Shown here: positions 46,306-56,400 of the stretch, piece after piece
How the letters are laid out: each line of letters opens with the position of its first letter
Position numbering within the stretch: the stretch's first letter is position 1
The notes under the pieces: model-generated
What the model saw: the letters and a program-made list of their open reading frames with translations, nothing else
Told to the model about the DNA's origin: nothing
Databases searched by the model: none
Position numbers and translations under genes: made by a program
Assembly (NCBI RefSeq): GCF_014235845.1
Contig: NZ_JACJUQ010000013.1
Coordinates: 26,588 to 90,587, forward strand
Length of the DNA: 64,000 nt
Source of the DNA: Pontivivens nitratireducens
GTDB lineage: Bacteria > Pseudomonadota > Alphaproteobacteria > Rhodobacterales > Rhodobacteraceae
Direction: 5' to 3'

Positions 46306-46723
46306 TGACGCCAAAAGTTCGCGCTGGAATGTGTTCGAGTTTCCGCGCATCACCGATCCACGCGGTGATCTGACCTTTCTGGAGGGGGGAAATCACATCC
46401 CCTTCGACATCGCGCGGGTCTACTATCTGTACAATGTGCCGGTGGATGCGGATCGCGGCGGGCATGGGCACAGGGACCTGCAGCAGGTGATCTTTGCCCT
46501 GTCGGGCAGTTTCCGCATCACCTTGGATGATGGCGCCGTGCGTCAGGAATATCTGCTGCGCAATCCACGGCAGGGCCTGTATCTGACCGGCAAGGTCTGG
46601 CGCGAGATCGACCTCTTCTCGCAAGGGGCCGTGTGCATGGTCCTGGCCTCTCTGCCCTATGATGAGGCGGATTACCTGCGCGACTACAACGACTTCCTGA
46701 CCTATGCGCGGAATACGGGATGA
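46295..46723 (+). CDS. FdtA/QdtA-like dTDP-4-keto-6-deoxyglucose 3,4-ketoisomerase
   Basis: A 142-residue cupin of the WxcM-like family. The catalytic His pair is in [12 protein letters not shown] (His57 and His59), and [20 protein letters not shown] is the usual start of this group. It converts the RfbB product to dTDP-3-keto-6-deoxyhexose. The ATG at 46295 with GGAG upstream is preferred to an in-frame start at 46250. It overlaps the aminotransferase gene by four bases. Galacto or gluco stereochemistry cannot be told. Confidence 0.87.
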   Translation: MVFDDAKSSRWNVFEFPRITDPRGDLTFLEGGNHIPFDIARVYYLYNVPVDADRGGHGHRDLQQVIFALSGSFRITLDDGAVRQEYLLRNPRQGLYLTGKVWREIDLFSQGAVCMVLASLPYDEADYLRDYNDFLTYARNTG

Positions 46724-47844
46724 AGGTTCCGTTCCTCGACCTTTCGCAGATGGCCGCTGAAATCGGGGATGAGCTGACCCAGGCCGCCGCACGGGTCATC
46801 GCCTCGGGCTGGTATATTGGCGGGCCGGAGGTTGAAGCGTTCCAGGCCGAATGGGCCGCGCATTGTGCCGCGGATCATTGCGTGGGCGCGGCAAACGGGC
46901 TGGATGCGCTGGTCCTGGGGCTGCGCGCGCTTGGTGTTGGGGCGGGGGATGAGGTGATCGTGCCCTCCAACACCTATATCGCATCATGGCTGGCGATCTC
47001 GGCCGTGGGCGCGCATCCGGTGGGGGTGGAGCCTGATCCCGCCACCCACAATATCGACCCGACCCGCATCGCCGCCGCCATCACGCCGCGCACCCGCGCG
47101 ATCATGCCGGTGCATCTCTACGGGCAACCCTGCGATCTGGACCCGATCCTGACCATCGCCCGATCCAGGGGGCTGGCCGTGATCGAGGATGCCGCACAGG
47201 CCCACAGCGCCACCTATCGCGGGCAGCCCATCGGCGCGCATGGTGATCTGGTCTGCTGGAGCTTTTACCCCGGCAAGAATCTCGGCGCGCTTGGCGATGG
47301 GGGGGCGGTCACGACGAATAACCCCGATCTGGCCCGTACGATACGCCAGCTAGGCAATTACGGGTCCGAACGTAAATACGAACACACGATGCGCGGCCTG
47401 AACAGCCGGCTTGATCCCATTCAGGCGGCGATGTTGCGGGTGAAACTGGCCTATCTGCCCGCATGGACCGATATGCGCCGGGCCCGCGCCGCACAATATA
47501 TGAACGGGCTGGACGGTGCCGGATTCGGCCTGCCCCATGTCATCGCCGGTGTTGATCCGGTCTGGCATCTATACGTGATCACATCACCGCATCGCGACGA
47601 TCTGGCAGCACGCTTGACGGATGCGGGAATCGGCACGCTGATCCATTATCCCCACCCGCCCCATATGCAGGGCGCCTATAGCGATCTGGGGCTGGCGCCG
47701 GACAGTTTCCCCATTGCGCGCGATCTGTCACGACAGGTGCTCAGCCTGCCAATGGGGCCGTTTCTGAAGCCGGACCAATGCCAGCATGTCATTGATATAT
47801 TGCGAGAGCTGAATTCGACATATCGGGCAGCCCATCTCGGCTGA
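46720..47844 (+). CDS. DegT/DnrJ/EryC1-family aminotransferase, FdtB/QdtB-like
   Basis: A 374-residue PLP enzyme. Asp157 in VIEDAAQAH and the Schiff-base Lys186 in [17 protein letters not shown] are clear, as is the start [10 protein letters not shown]. With FdtA it would make dTDP-3-amino-3,6-dideoxy-D-galactose or -glucose. It is coupled by four bases to the ketoisomerase gene. No FdtC-type acetyltransferase follows; the LpxD-like enzyme upstream may replace it. Confidence 0.92.
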   Translation: MKVPFLDLSQMAAEIGDELTQAAARVIASGWYIGGPEVEAFQAEWAAHCAADHCVGAANGLDALVLGLRALGVGAGDEVIVPSNTYIASWLAISAVGAHPVGVEPDPATHNIDPTRIAAAITPRTRAIMPVHLYGQPCDLDPILTIARSRGLAVIEDAAQAHSATYRGQPIGAHGDLVCWSFYPGKNLGALGDGGAVTTNNPDLARTIRQLGNYGSERKYEHTMRGLNSRLDPIQAAMLRVKLAYLPAWTDMRRARAAQYMNGLDGAGFGLPHVIAGVDPVWHLYVITSPHRDDLAARLTDAGIGTLIHYPHPPHMQGAYSDLGLAPDSFPIARDLSRQVLSLPMGPFLKPDQCQHVIDILRELNSTYRAAHLG

Positions 47845-47980
47845 ATTCCGCCGAGATGCTGCATTGCACCCCTTCGCATCGCCATGGTTTGCAGGGGTGT
47901 GACGCCCTGTGGCGCCAATCTGCTTGCAGTACAGCGAACAGACGATAGACAGAAAACTTGTAATACGAGAGGACCCCAGT

Positions 47981-48712
47981 ATGCGCTTCTATCTTATGTC
48001 GAGTTATCTTGCCGGTTCGGTGCTGATGGCACAGGCCGCAATGGGCCAAACTGTTACTGTACAGTCAGGCGATTCGCTCTATTCAATTGCACGAACGCAA
48101 TTGGGCGATGGGACCGCATGGTCCGAGTTGTGCGCCGCAAACAGCGACCTGCTCCGCGGAGATTGCAACCTCCTGACACCCGGCATGGTGCTGACCCTGC
48201 CCGGCCAGACAGAGCCCGCCCCCACCCCCGACCCCGTTATGGAGCCTGCACCGGCGCAAACCGCAACACTGGATGCCGTTTTCGATTTCAGTACGCTGGA
48301 GGAAGAAATCTTCACCGCGCCGGACGGGTTCAATGTCGATCAGCAAATCCCCGGCGGGCCGGCATTGCTGTCAGGCAATGCTGACCAGGCGACCCCTTCG
48401 GGCGCACCGGGCATCTCGCTGGTCATCCCGACCGAGCTGGAGCAAGCCGTCAGCGGTCAGGAAGTCGTGGTCGAGATCCTCGCACGGCTCAGCACGCCGG
48501 GCGAGATCGCCATGGCCTATTCCACAAACGAAGTCGGCAATAGCCGCTGGCAGCGTTTTGAACTGGGCACCAACTACGAACGTCTGGAAATGCGTTACGA
48601 TGTTTCGGAAATGGTGAATGGGAACAATGATTACCTCGGCTTCCTGCCTGACCCGATGAACACGGGGCAGGTTCTGGATATCTCGTTCATCGGCATTTCT
48701 GTCGCGGAATAA
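47981..48712 (+). CDS. secreted LysM-domain protein
   Basis: A 243-residue periplasmic or secreted protein starting at 47981 after GAGAGGA. A signal peptide (about 1-22, LMAQAAMGQ) is followed by one LysM domain, VQSGDSLYSIARTQLGDGTAWSELCAANSDLL (shown in part: SGDSLYSIARTQLGDG) through LTPGMVLTLPG, then a Pro-rich linker and a beta-rich C-terminal domain of unknown family with several acidic residues. LysM binds peptidoglycan or GlcNAc polymers, so it may link the envelope and the glycan. Confidence 0.85.
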   Translation: MRFYLMSSYLAGSVLMAQAAMGQTVTVQSGDSLYSIARTQLGDGTAWSELCAANSDLLRGDCNLLTPGMVLTLPGQTEPAPTPDPVMEPAPAQTATLDAVFDFSTLEEEIFTAPDGFNVDQQIPGGPALLSGNADQATPSGAPGISLVIPTELEQAVSGQEVVVEILARLSTPGEIAMAYSTNEVGNSRWQRFELGTNYERLEMRYDVSEMVNGNNDYLGFLPDPMNTGQVLDISFIGISVAE

Positions 48713-48734
48713 GAGCCGGTGTTACTGGTCCGGG

Positions 48735-50102
48735 TCAGCCCCGGATCAGCGCTTCCAACTCAGCAACGCGCGCGGCCAGCAATTCAGCATCGCCGCGCGT
48801 TTCCACATTCAGCCGCAACAATGGTTCGGTGTTGGACCGACGCAGGTTGAAGCGCCATTGCGGAAATTCGAGGCTGATCCCGTCCATCTCGTCCCGCCGT
48901 TCCTCGGCGCCGGCAAAAACCCCCAATACCCGCGCAGTGGCCGCATCGGCATCGTCCACCTTGAAATTGATCTCGCCCGAGGATGGGAACGCCGCACGCC
49001 GCGCCGCGACCAGATCGGCCAGGCTGCGCCCCGTGGCTGACATATGCGCAATGACCAGCAGCGCGGGGATCATGCCGCTGTCGCAATACATGAAGTCGCG
49101 GAAGTAATGATGGGCCGACATCTCACCGCCATAAACCGCATCATGTTCGCGCATCACCGCCTTTAAAAAGGCATGGCCGGTGCGCGCCTGCACCGGCTGC
49201 CCGCCCGATGCGGTGACAAGGTCGATGGTGTTCCACGTCACGCGCGGATCATGCACGACCTTCGATCCGGGGTTCCGCTCCAGAAAGGCGGCGGCCAGCA
49301 GGCCGACCATGTATTCACCCGGCACAAAGCGGCCATCCCCGTCGAAGAAGAAGCAGCGGTCGAAATCCCCGTCCCATGCCAGTGCCAGATCGCAGCCATT
49401 GGCCAGAACGGCCTCGCTGGTCACGGGCTGGTTTTCCTCCAGCAGCGGATTCGGGATGCCGTTGGGAAAGGTATGATCCGGCTCGTGATGCATGCGCACC
49501 CACTCGATCGGCGCGCCGGCCGTGGTCAGCGCCTCGATAATCGCGTCCAGCGTCGGGCCCGCCGCGCCATTGCCCGCATTGACCAGAACCTTGAGCGGGG
49601 CCAGCGCCTTTGGCTCAACAAAGCTCACCACACGCTGCACATATGCGGCACGCGGATCGACCGTGCGCAGCGTGCCGGGGGCTTCGACATCGGGATGCGG
49701 GATTTCCGATGCCTCACGCACCGCATCCAGTTCCGCAGGGATCAGCGGGCGCGCGCCTGTCTGAACCAGCTTGATTCCATTGTAATCAATAGGGTTGTGC
49801 GAGGCCGTAACGCACAGCCCGCCATCCGCACCCAGATGATCGGTGGCGAAATACACCTCCTCGGTGCCGCACAGCCCGATATCGAGCACATCGACACCGC
49901 CCGCGATCAACCCTTCGGCCAGGGCCTGTGCCAATTCGGCCGAGCTTTCGCGGGCATCCCGTCCGATCACCACGGATTTCGGGGTCCGCGCGGCGGCAAA
50001 TCCCCGCCCGATGGCGCGGGCAATATCCGCATCCAATGTGTCGCCTAGACGACCGCGCACATCATAGGCCTTGAAACAGGTGAGCGACTGGGGATGGTTC
50101 AT
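48735..50102 (-). CDS. phosphomannomutase/phosphoglucomutase
   Basis: A 455-residue alpha-D-phosphohexomutase. Catalytic phosphoserine region TASHNPIDYNGIKLV, metal-binding DGDFDRCFFFDGDG, sugar loop GGEMSAHHYF and phosphate loop RRSNTEPLLRLNVE are all present. It interconverts hexose 6- and 1-phosphates, feeding GDP-mannose or dTDP/UDP-glucose supply for the locus (AlgC/ManB type). It is convergent with the LysM gene and divergent from sat-cysC across 281 bases; nothing recognisable was seen in that gap. Confidence 0.93.
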   Translation of the reverse strand: MNHPQSLTCFKAYDVRGRLGDTLDADIARAIGRGFAAARTPKSVVIGRDARESSAELAQALAEGLIAGGVDVLDIGLCGTEEVYFATDHLGADGGLCVTASHNPIDYNGIKLVQTGARPLIPAELDAVREASEIPHPDVEAPGTLRTVDPRAAYVQRVVSFVEPKALAPLKVLVNAGNGAAGPTLDAIIEALTTAGAPIEWVRMHHEPDHTFPNGIPNPLLEENQPVTSEAVLANGCDLALAWDGDFDRCFFFDGDGRFVPGEYMVGLLAAAFLERNPGSKVVHDPRVTWNTIDLVTASGGQPVQARTGHAFLKAVMREHDAVYGGEMSAHHYFRDFMYCDSGMIPALLVIAHMSATGRSLADLVAARRAAFPSSGEINFKVDDADAATARVLGVFAGAEERRDEMDGISLEFPQWRFNLRRSNTEPLLRLNVETRGDAELLAARVAELEALIRG

Positions 50103-50383
50103 GCAAAGCTCCGGGCAGACGGTGGCACTCTTTTATCCCGATAATTCGTAAAAGAGGAAGCAGGTCGATTGATATATGACACCGTATCGTGAATTTATGA
50201 GGGTCAGTAATCTCTCCTGCGCATGTAACAGAGATGATTTTTTCCATCCATCGCCACAATCCGGAAAGCTGTCCCGCCGGAACTTTTACGCATAGCTGGT
50301 TTTAATTCGCGACTATTGCGTTTTTTGGGGATTAGCTGCAAATAGCCGCGAGATTTACCGTATATCACAGTGCGAGGGCCCCG

Positions 50384-52090
50384 ATGCAGCCGCAACCACA
50401 CGCTCCGATTCCAGAACTTTATGTTTCCAATGACAGCGCGGCAAAGCTGCGCGTCGAAGCGGGCGACCTGCCCTCTTGGGATCTGACGCCGCGCCAGGTC
50501 TGTGATCTGGAACTTCTGATGAATGGCGGGTTCAACCCTCTCAAGGGCTTCCTGACCGAGGAAGACTATGACGGTGTGGTGGAAAACATGCGTCTGGCCG
50601 ACGGTTCGCTGTGGCCGATGCCGATCACGCTGGATATCTCCGAAAAGTTCGCGGGCACCATCGAGGAAGGCCAGGACATCGCGCTGCGCGATGCCGAGGG
50701 TGTGATCCTCGCCATCCTGAGCGTCACCGACAAGTGGACCCCGAACAAATCGCGTGAGGCGGAGAAGGTCTTCGGCGCCGATGACAGCGCGCATCCGGCG
50801 GTCAACTACCTGCACAACCATGCCGGCCCTGTCTATCTGGGCGGACCGATTACCGGCATCCAGCAGCCGGTGCATTACGATTATCGCGGTCGCCGCGACA
50901 CGCCCAACGAACTGCGGGCCTATTTCCGCAAGATGGGCTGGCGGCGCATCGTGGCGTTCCAGACCCGCAACCCGCTGCACCGCGCGCATCAGGAACTGAC
51001 CTTCCGCGCCGCCAAGGAAGCGCAGGCCAACCTGCTGATCCATCCCATTGTCGGCCTGACCAAGCCGGGCGACATCGACCACTTCACCCGCGTGCGCTGC
51101 TACGAGGCGGTTCTGGACAAGTATCCTCAGGCCACCACCGCGCTCAGCCTGCTCAATCTGGCGATGCGCATGGCCGGCCCACGCGAAGCCGTCTGGCACG
51201 GCCTGATCCGCAAGAACCACGGCTGCACCCACTTCATCGTCGGGCGCGACCATGCAGGCCCGGGCAAGAACTCCGCCGGTGAGGATTTCTACGGTCCCTA
51301 TGACGCGCAGGATCTGTTCCAGCAGCATCAGGAGGAAATCGGCATCGAGATGGTCGATTTCAAACACATGGTCTGGGTCGAGGATCGCGCCGAATACATG
51401 CCCGTGAACGAGGTGCCCGAGGGCGCCTCCGTGCTCAACATCTCCGGCACCGAACTGCGCCGCCGCCTTCAGGAAGGGCTGGAGATCCCCGAATGGTTCT
51501 CCTTCCCCGAAGTGGTCGAGGAATTGCGCCGCACCAAGCCCGCACGATCCAAGCAGGGCTTCACCGTGTTCCTGACGGGTCTCAGCGGCTCGGGCAAATC
51601 CACTATCGCCAACGCCTTGCTGGTCAAGCTGATGGAGATGGGCGGCCGCCCCGTGACGCTGCTGGACGGCGATCTGGTGCGCAAGAACCTGTCGTCGGAG
51701 CTGGGCTTTTCCAAGGAGCACCGCGACCTCAACATCCGACGCATCGGTTATGTCGCGTCCGAGATCACCAAGAACGGCGGCATCGCGATCTGCGCTCCCA
51801 TCGCGCCCTACACCGCGACCCGCCGCGCCGTGCGTGAAGACATCGAAGCCTTCGGCGCCTTTGTCGAGGTGCACGTCGCCACCTCACTGGAGGAATGCGA
51901 GCGCCGGGACCGCAAGGGCCTGTACAAGCTGGCGCGTGAGGGCAAGATCAAGGAATTCACCGGCATCTCCGACCCTTACGAGGCACCGGATCACGCTGAG
52001 CTGGTGGTAGATACCGAAGGTCTGGACGTGGATTACTGCGCCCACCAGATCCTGCTCAAGCTCGAAGCGATGGGTCTGATCGCGGCCTGA
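50384..52090 (+). CDS. bifunctional sulfate adenylyltransferase/adenylylsulfate kinase
   Basis: A 568-residue fusion that activates sulfate to PAPS in two steps. The ATP sulfurylase half begins with MNGGFNPLKGFL and has QTRNPLHRAHQEL (HxxH near residue 197) and VGRDHAGPGKNS. The APS kinase half starts near residue 390 with GLSGSGKSTIANAL (P-loop) and FSKEHRDLNIRRIGYVA. This PAPS could feed sulfate assimilation and the sulfotransferase at 20 kb. Orientation and distance argue for its own promoter. Confidence 0.95.
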   Translation: MQPQPHAPIPELYVSNDSAAKLRVEAGDLPSWDLTPRQVCDLELLMNGGFNPLKGFLTEEDYDGVVENMRLADGSLWPMPITLDISEKFAGTIEEGQDIALRDAEGVILAILSVTDKWTPNKSREAEKVFGADDSAHPAVNYLHNHAGPVYLGGPITGIQQPVHYDYRGRRDTPNELRAYFRKMGWRRIVAFQTRNPLHRAHQELTFRAAKEAQANLLIHPIVGLTKPGDIDHFTRVRCYEAVLDKYPQATTALSLLNLAMRMAGPREAVWHGLIRKNHGCTHFIVGRDHAGPGKNSAGEDFYGPYDAQDLFQQHQEEIGIEMVDFKHMVWVEDRAEYMPVNEVPEGASVLNISGTELRRRLQEGLEIPEWFSFPEVVEELRRTKPARSKQGFTVFLTGLSGSGKSTIANALLVKLMEMGGRPVTLLDGDLVRKNLSSELGFSKEHRDLNIRRIGYVASEITKNGGIAICAPIAPYTATRRAVREDIEAFGAFVEVHVATSLEECERRDRKGLYKLAREGKIKEFTGISDPYEAPDHAELVVDTEGLDVDYCAHQILLKLEAMGLIAA

Positions 52091-52182
52091 ACCGCACGGC
52101 CCTCGGCTTCTTTTGTGCCTCAAAGATCCGAGACATTCAAACGTTCAATAAAGACAATTTCGGGGCGCAAATTAGTAGACAG

Positions 52183-52208
52183 GTACACCTTATCCGTCAG
52201 GGGTGTAC
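52183..52208. other. 7-bp inverted repeat downstream of sat-cysC
   Basis: GTACACC and GGTGTAC flank 12 bases about 93 bases after the stop of the fused PAPS synthase gene. It has no T-tract. It may be a weak terminator or an element end, as IS remnants begin right after it. Confidence 0.3.
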
Positions 52209-52253
52209 TTGATTATACGCCTAAGATGGTGCTCAGGCTCAGGACTCATTGAT

Positions 52254-52700
52254 TGAGCTACCCCCCCCGAAATTCGGACACTGACGTAAGTTCTTTTGCT
52301 GTCTGTTGATCTTCACCACGAAGGAGATCGAAGATGTCGGAACGAAGCAGCATGCCTCGGAGTTCGAGGCGAAGGTGGCGCTGAAAGGCGAGGTGACCGT
52401 GTCGGAGCTGGCGAGCCGGTTCGGCGTGCATCTATAACCGGCAGGTGTTTACATGCAAACACCGAGAGGCGATCAACCAATGGAAACTTGCGCTGCTGGA
52501 TGGCGCGTCCGGTGTCTTCGAACGCGGCAGCCGCAAAGTGCCTGTCATTGACGAGGATCAGGTTCGGGATCTGCATGCCAAGATCGGAGAGCTGGCGGTG
52601 GCCAACTCTTTTTTGGAAAGAAAGCTCAAGCCCTGGGGCGGGAAGTGAGGCGCGTCATGATCGAACGAAACCATCCGGACTTGTCGATCGGTCACCAGTT
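52254..52700 (+). pseudogene. IS3-family transposase remnant (orfA and start of orfB)
   Basis: Reading frames here give pieces of an IS3-type OrfA: HASEFEAKVALKGEVTVSEL then SRFGVHL and a premature stop near 52437, then after a gap and frame change QWKLALLDGASGVFERGSRK and HAKIGELAVANSFLERKLKP, with the normal OrfA stop near 52648. A short start of OrfB follows (MIERNHPDLSIGHQ) and breaks off near 52700 into IS110-like sequence. A GACACTGACGTAAGTTC string near 52278 resembles the usual left end of such elements. It is a dead element, not a working transposon. Confidence 0.75.
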
Positions 52701-52729
52701 CTCGGGTGGTTCGGCTCAAACACTGATCG

Positions 52730-53232
52730 TCACTGGGTTGGTGCCGCTTGGCTTTCCGGTTTGGTCTGCCCCAAACAGCGACCGACCTGACACATGTCTT
52801 TCCCTGGACCTGTCGACCGACCGGGAACGCCTTGCGGTGAGGCGTTGTCTCGAAGATGCCGCGAGACCCAATGTGGAAGGGGTCGCCCTGGATCTGGTCT
52901 GAACGCCATGAACCGTGCAATGAGTTCTGCGTCGATCCGACCCGTCTTGGCCCGCGTGCCCCGGCTCGCTGCAAAGGCTTTGATTTGCGCTGGCGGCAAT
53001 TGCCGCGTCGCGATTGCTGCCGCATCGAGAGCAGACCACAAGCGCCATTCGTGGCCACCAGTCGCCTCAACCCCACAAGCGCTTCGTGCGAAGCCGACAG
53101 ATCGACAAGCTGCGCGTGGCCGTCTCCAGTGTTGCGCAGGCGCTGTCGTTGCCCACTTGGCAAACAATGAATGTCCAGCCAATCGCGGCTGACGTCTATG
53201 CCAATAAACGGCCGGTGTGTTACGGTATCCAT
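52730..53232 (-). pseudogene. IS110-family transposase remnant, frameshifted and 3'-truncated
   Basis: The start MDTVTHRPFIGIDVSRDWLD with AGGAAG upstream (ATG at 53232) is the DEDD-type N-terminus of IS110 transposases. A frameshift around 53060 moves the match to another frame (VEATGGHEWRLWSALDAAA, then RGTRAKTGRIDAELIARFM), and later pieces need a third frame. The C-terminal serine domain is missing. It abuts the IS3 remnant, so one element probably landed in or beside the other. Confidence 0.78.
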
Positions 53233-53284
53233 GTTTTCTTCCTTCTGATCCGTGGTCCAAATTGGCCGCATGCAACTGTTCGAG

Positions 53285-53391
53285 ATTATAAAGAGAGACG
53301 ATGCTGGCTCGCTAGCAAACGTGGTCGGGCCACAAGGCTCGGACGCCATACACCGCCCCATCACCGATCTTCGCCAAGGCCGGTGATGGGG
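53285..53391 (-). other. IS110 upstream noncoding segment with TATAAT and 11-bp hairpin
   Basis: On the minus strand a perfect TATAAT lies at 53290-53285, about 53 bases before the transposase start, and an 11-bp perfect stem (CCCCATCACCG/CGGTGATGGGG, 53356-53391) with a 14-base loop lies further upstream. IS110 elements carry a structured bridge RNA in this left-end position, so these may be its remains. The identity is speculative without alignment. Confidence 0.35.
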
Positions 53392-53493
53392 TATCAATAA
53401 CAGATCAGGGATACAGAAGGGTCAGGATAGCCCGGTTGCGGAAAGCGGGCGGTACCAAATCGGCGCTCAACCGTCGTGAGTATGGCCACCGCT

Positions 53494-56400
53494 TCAATGG
53501 AAATCGCGCGATTTGGGAATGACACGCACGTTGCGCGGATGGGCGCGGATGCCGACTTGTCCGGGCAGCGGGTTGGTTGGGTGGTCGCCGCGTGTGGTGA
53601 TGCCGGGCATGTCGTCCTGGGAGAGGCTTTCGAGCCGGTCGGAGCGGTCCTTCAGATAATCGGCCACGATGTGGATGACGCGGCCATCGGTCTGGACGCG
53701 GCCCTGCACGACCAGCAGGCGCGCGGACATGATGGTGGGGCGGTAGGTCTCGAACATCTTTGGCCAGATCACCAGATTGGCGACGCCGGTTTCATCCTCC
53801 AGCGTGATGAAGCACACGCCCTTGGCGCTGCCTGGCTTTTGACGGACCAGCACCAGCCCGGCGTGGGAGACCTTCGCGCCGTGCCTTATACGGGGCAGAT
53901 GAACGGAACGGGTGAAGCCCTGCTTGGTCAGGCTGGCGCGGTAGAAGCTCATCGGGTGGGCCTTCAGCGACAGGCGCAGGGTCTGGTAGTCGGCCACGAC
54001 GTGTTCCGCGCGGCGCATGGCGGGGAGTGCGACCTCCGGCTCCTCCCCGATGGTCGCGGCCTCGACATGTTCGAAGATCGGCAGGGATGGCGCATCGCGC
54101 AGGGCCTGAACTTGCCAGAGCGCCTGCCTGCGATCGAGACCCATGGATCGCATGGCATCAGCGGCGGCGAGACGGCGCAGACTTCCCACGTCGAGGCGCG
54201 CGCGTTCCTTCAGCCCCTCCACATCCGTAAACGGTCCATCGCGCGCGACCATGATGCGCAGGCCTGCTTCACACTGCAATCCGTCGATCTGGCGCAGGCC
54301 GAGGCGCAGCGCGAAGCCGCCCGCGCATGGCTCCAGAGTGCAATCCCAATCGGAATAATTCACGTCCGCCGCGCGGACCTCCACGCCGTGATCGCAGGCG
54401 TCGCGCACGATCTGAGCGGGCGCGTAGAAACCCATCGGTTGTGAGTTCAGCAGCGCGCAGGCAAAGGCTGCGGGATAATGGCACTTCATCCAAGACGACA
54501 CATAGACCAGTTTGGCAAAGCTGGCGGCGTGGCTTTCGGGAAAGCCGTATTCGCCGAAGCCCTTGATCTGATCGAAGCAGCGTTGCGCAAAGTCCGGATC
54601 GTAGCCGCGTGCCGTCATGCGCCCGACCATCTTCTCCTGCAACTTCTCGATCGTGCCGCGGGATCGAAAGGTCGCCATCGCCTTGCGCAACTCGTCACTT
54701 TCCTTGGCTGAAAACTGGGCCGCGTCCATCGCGATTTTCATCGCCTGTTCCTGAAAGATCGGGACGCCCAGCGTGCGGCCAAGGATGCGGATCAATTCGT
54801 CCTGCGGATGCTCCGGTCCCGGCGCGGGATAGACGACAGGCTCCAGCCGTTGGCGACGGCGTAGATAGGGATGCACCATGTCGCCCTGTATGGGGCCTGG
54901 GCGCACGATGGCAACTTCGATAACCAAATCGTAAAATACACGCGGTCGCAGCTTGGGCAGCATCGCCATTTGCGCGCGGCTTTCCACTTGGAACACGCCG
55001 AGGCTGTCACCGCGACACAGCATATCATAGGTCGGGCGCCGGTCGTCCGGCTCTCGATCCTCGATCGGCACGGTGGCCAGATCGTAGCGCGGACCGTAAT
55101 GCGCCTCGATCAGATCGAAGCCCTTGGCGATACAGGTGAGCATCCCCAACGCCAGAATATCGACCTTGAAGATGCGCAACGCCTCGATGTCATCCTTGTC
55201 CCACTCGATGAAGCTGCGCTCGGGCATCGCGCCATTGCCGATGGGCACCATCTCCGTCAGGGGGCGCTCGGTCAGGATGAAGCCGCCGACATGCTGCGAC
55301 AGGTGTCGTGGCATTCCGATCATCTGCCGCGCCAGTTTGAGGACCATGCGCAGATAGGGATCACTGAGGTCCAGTCCGGCCTCCTTGGCGCGCGCATCGT
55401 CCACATCCCCCTCGAAGCTGCCCCAGACCGTGCTTGCCAACTTCGAGGTTATATCCTCGGACAGGCCCATCGCCTTGCCCACTTCGCGAATGGCGGAACG
55501 GGGGCGATAGTGGATGACGGTGGCGCAGAGGCCCGCCCGCTCCCGTCCATATTTGGCGTACATGTACTGGATGACCTCCTCGCGCCGCTCATGCTCGAAG
55601 TCCACGTCGATATCGGGCGGCTCGTCGCGGGCTTCGCTCAGGAAGCGTTCGAACAGCAAATCATGCTCGGTCGGATCGACGGAGGTGATGCCGAGACAGT
55701 AGCACACAGCGGAATTGGCGGCGGACCCGCGCCCTTGGCATAGGATCGGGGGCGTGGCCTCCTCCCGCGCGAAACGGACGATGTCGCGGATGGTCAGGAA
55801 ATAGCGGGCGATGTCCTTGGCCGCGATCAAGCCGAATTCCTTTGCCAAAACCGTGCGCACCTTTTCCGGCACGCCATCGGGGTAACGCCTTGCGGCGCCC
55901 TGCCAAGTCAGCCGCTCCAGTTCCTCCTGTGCGGTGCAGCCCTTCGGAATGATCTCATGCGGGTATTCGTAGCGCAGATCGTCGAGGGTGAAGGTTATGT
56001 CATCCGCAACCTTGCGCGTCGCGGCGATAGCATGGGGCCAGCGCCCGAACAGGCGGCACATCTCGGTCGGGGATTTGAGGTACCGCTCCCCGTTGGCAAG
56101 CAGGCGAAAGCCTGCCTGCCGGATCGTAACGCCCTCGCGGATACAGACCATCACATCCTGGATCGGCCGCCTGTCGGGCGCGTGGTAGAGCACGTCATTC
56201 GTTGCCAGAATGCCCAGCCCCGACCCGCGCGCCATGATGTCGAGCCGGTTGATCCGCGCCACGTCGTCACCACGATACAGGAAACTCGCCCCGATATGGC
56301 GCATCCCCGTCAGAGCCGCGCGCAGTCGGGGCAGTTCCGCCTCGAACCGGTCCAGGTCCTCTCCGGGCATTGCGATCAGGTGCAACCCTTCGGCATGCTC

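Noticed and set aside
52261..52268. A run of eight Cs before the IS3 remnant as a phase-variable tract.
   Set aside because: It lies in the dead element end, not in or before a working gene, so it is more likely decay or a sequencing-sensitive homopolymer.
53476..54444. A 322-residue plus-strand frame.
   Set aside because: It mirrors the C-terminal part of dnaE2; composition is that of an antisense frame.
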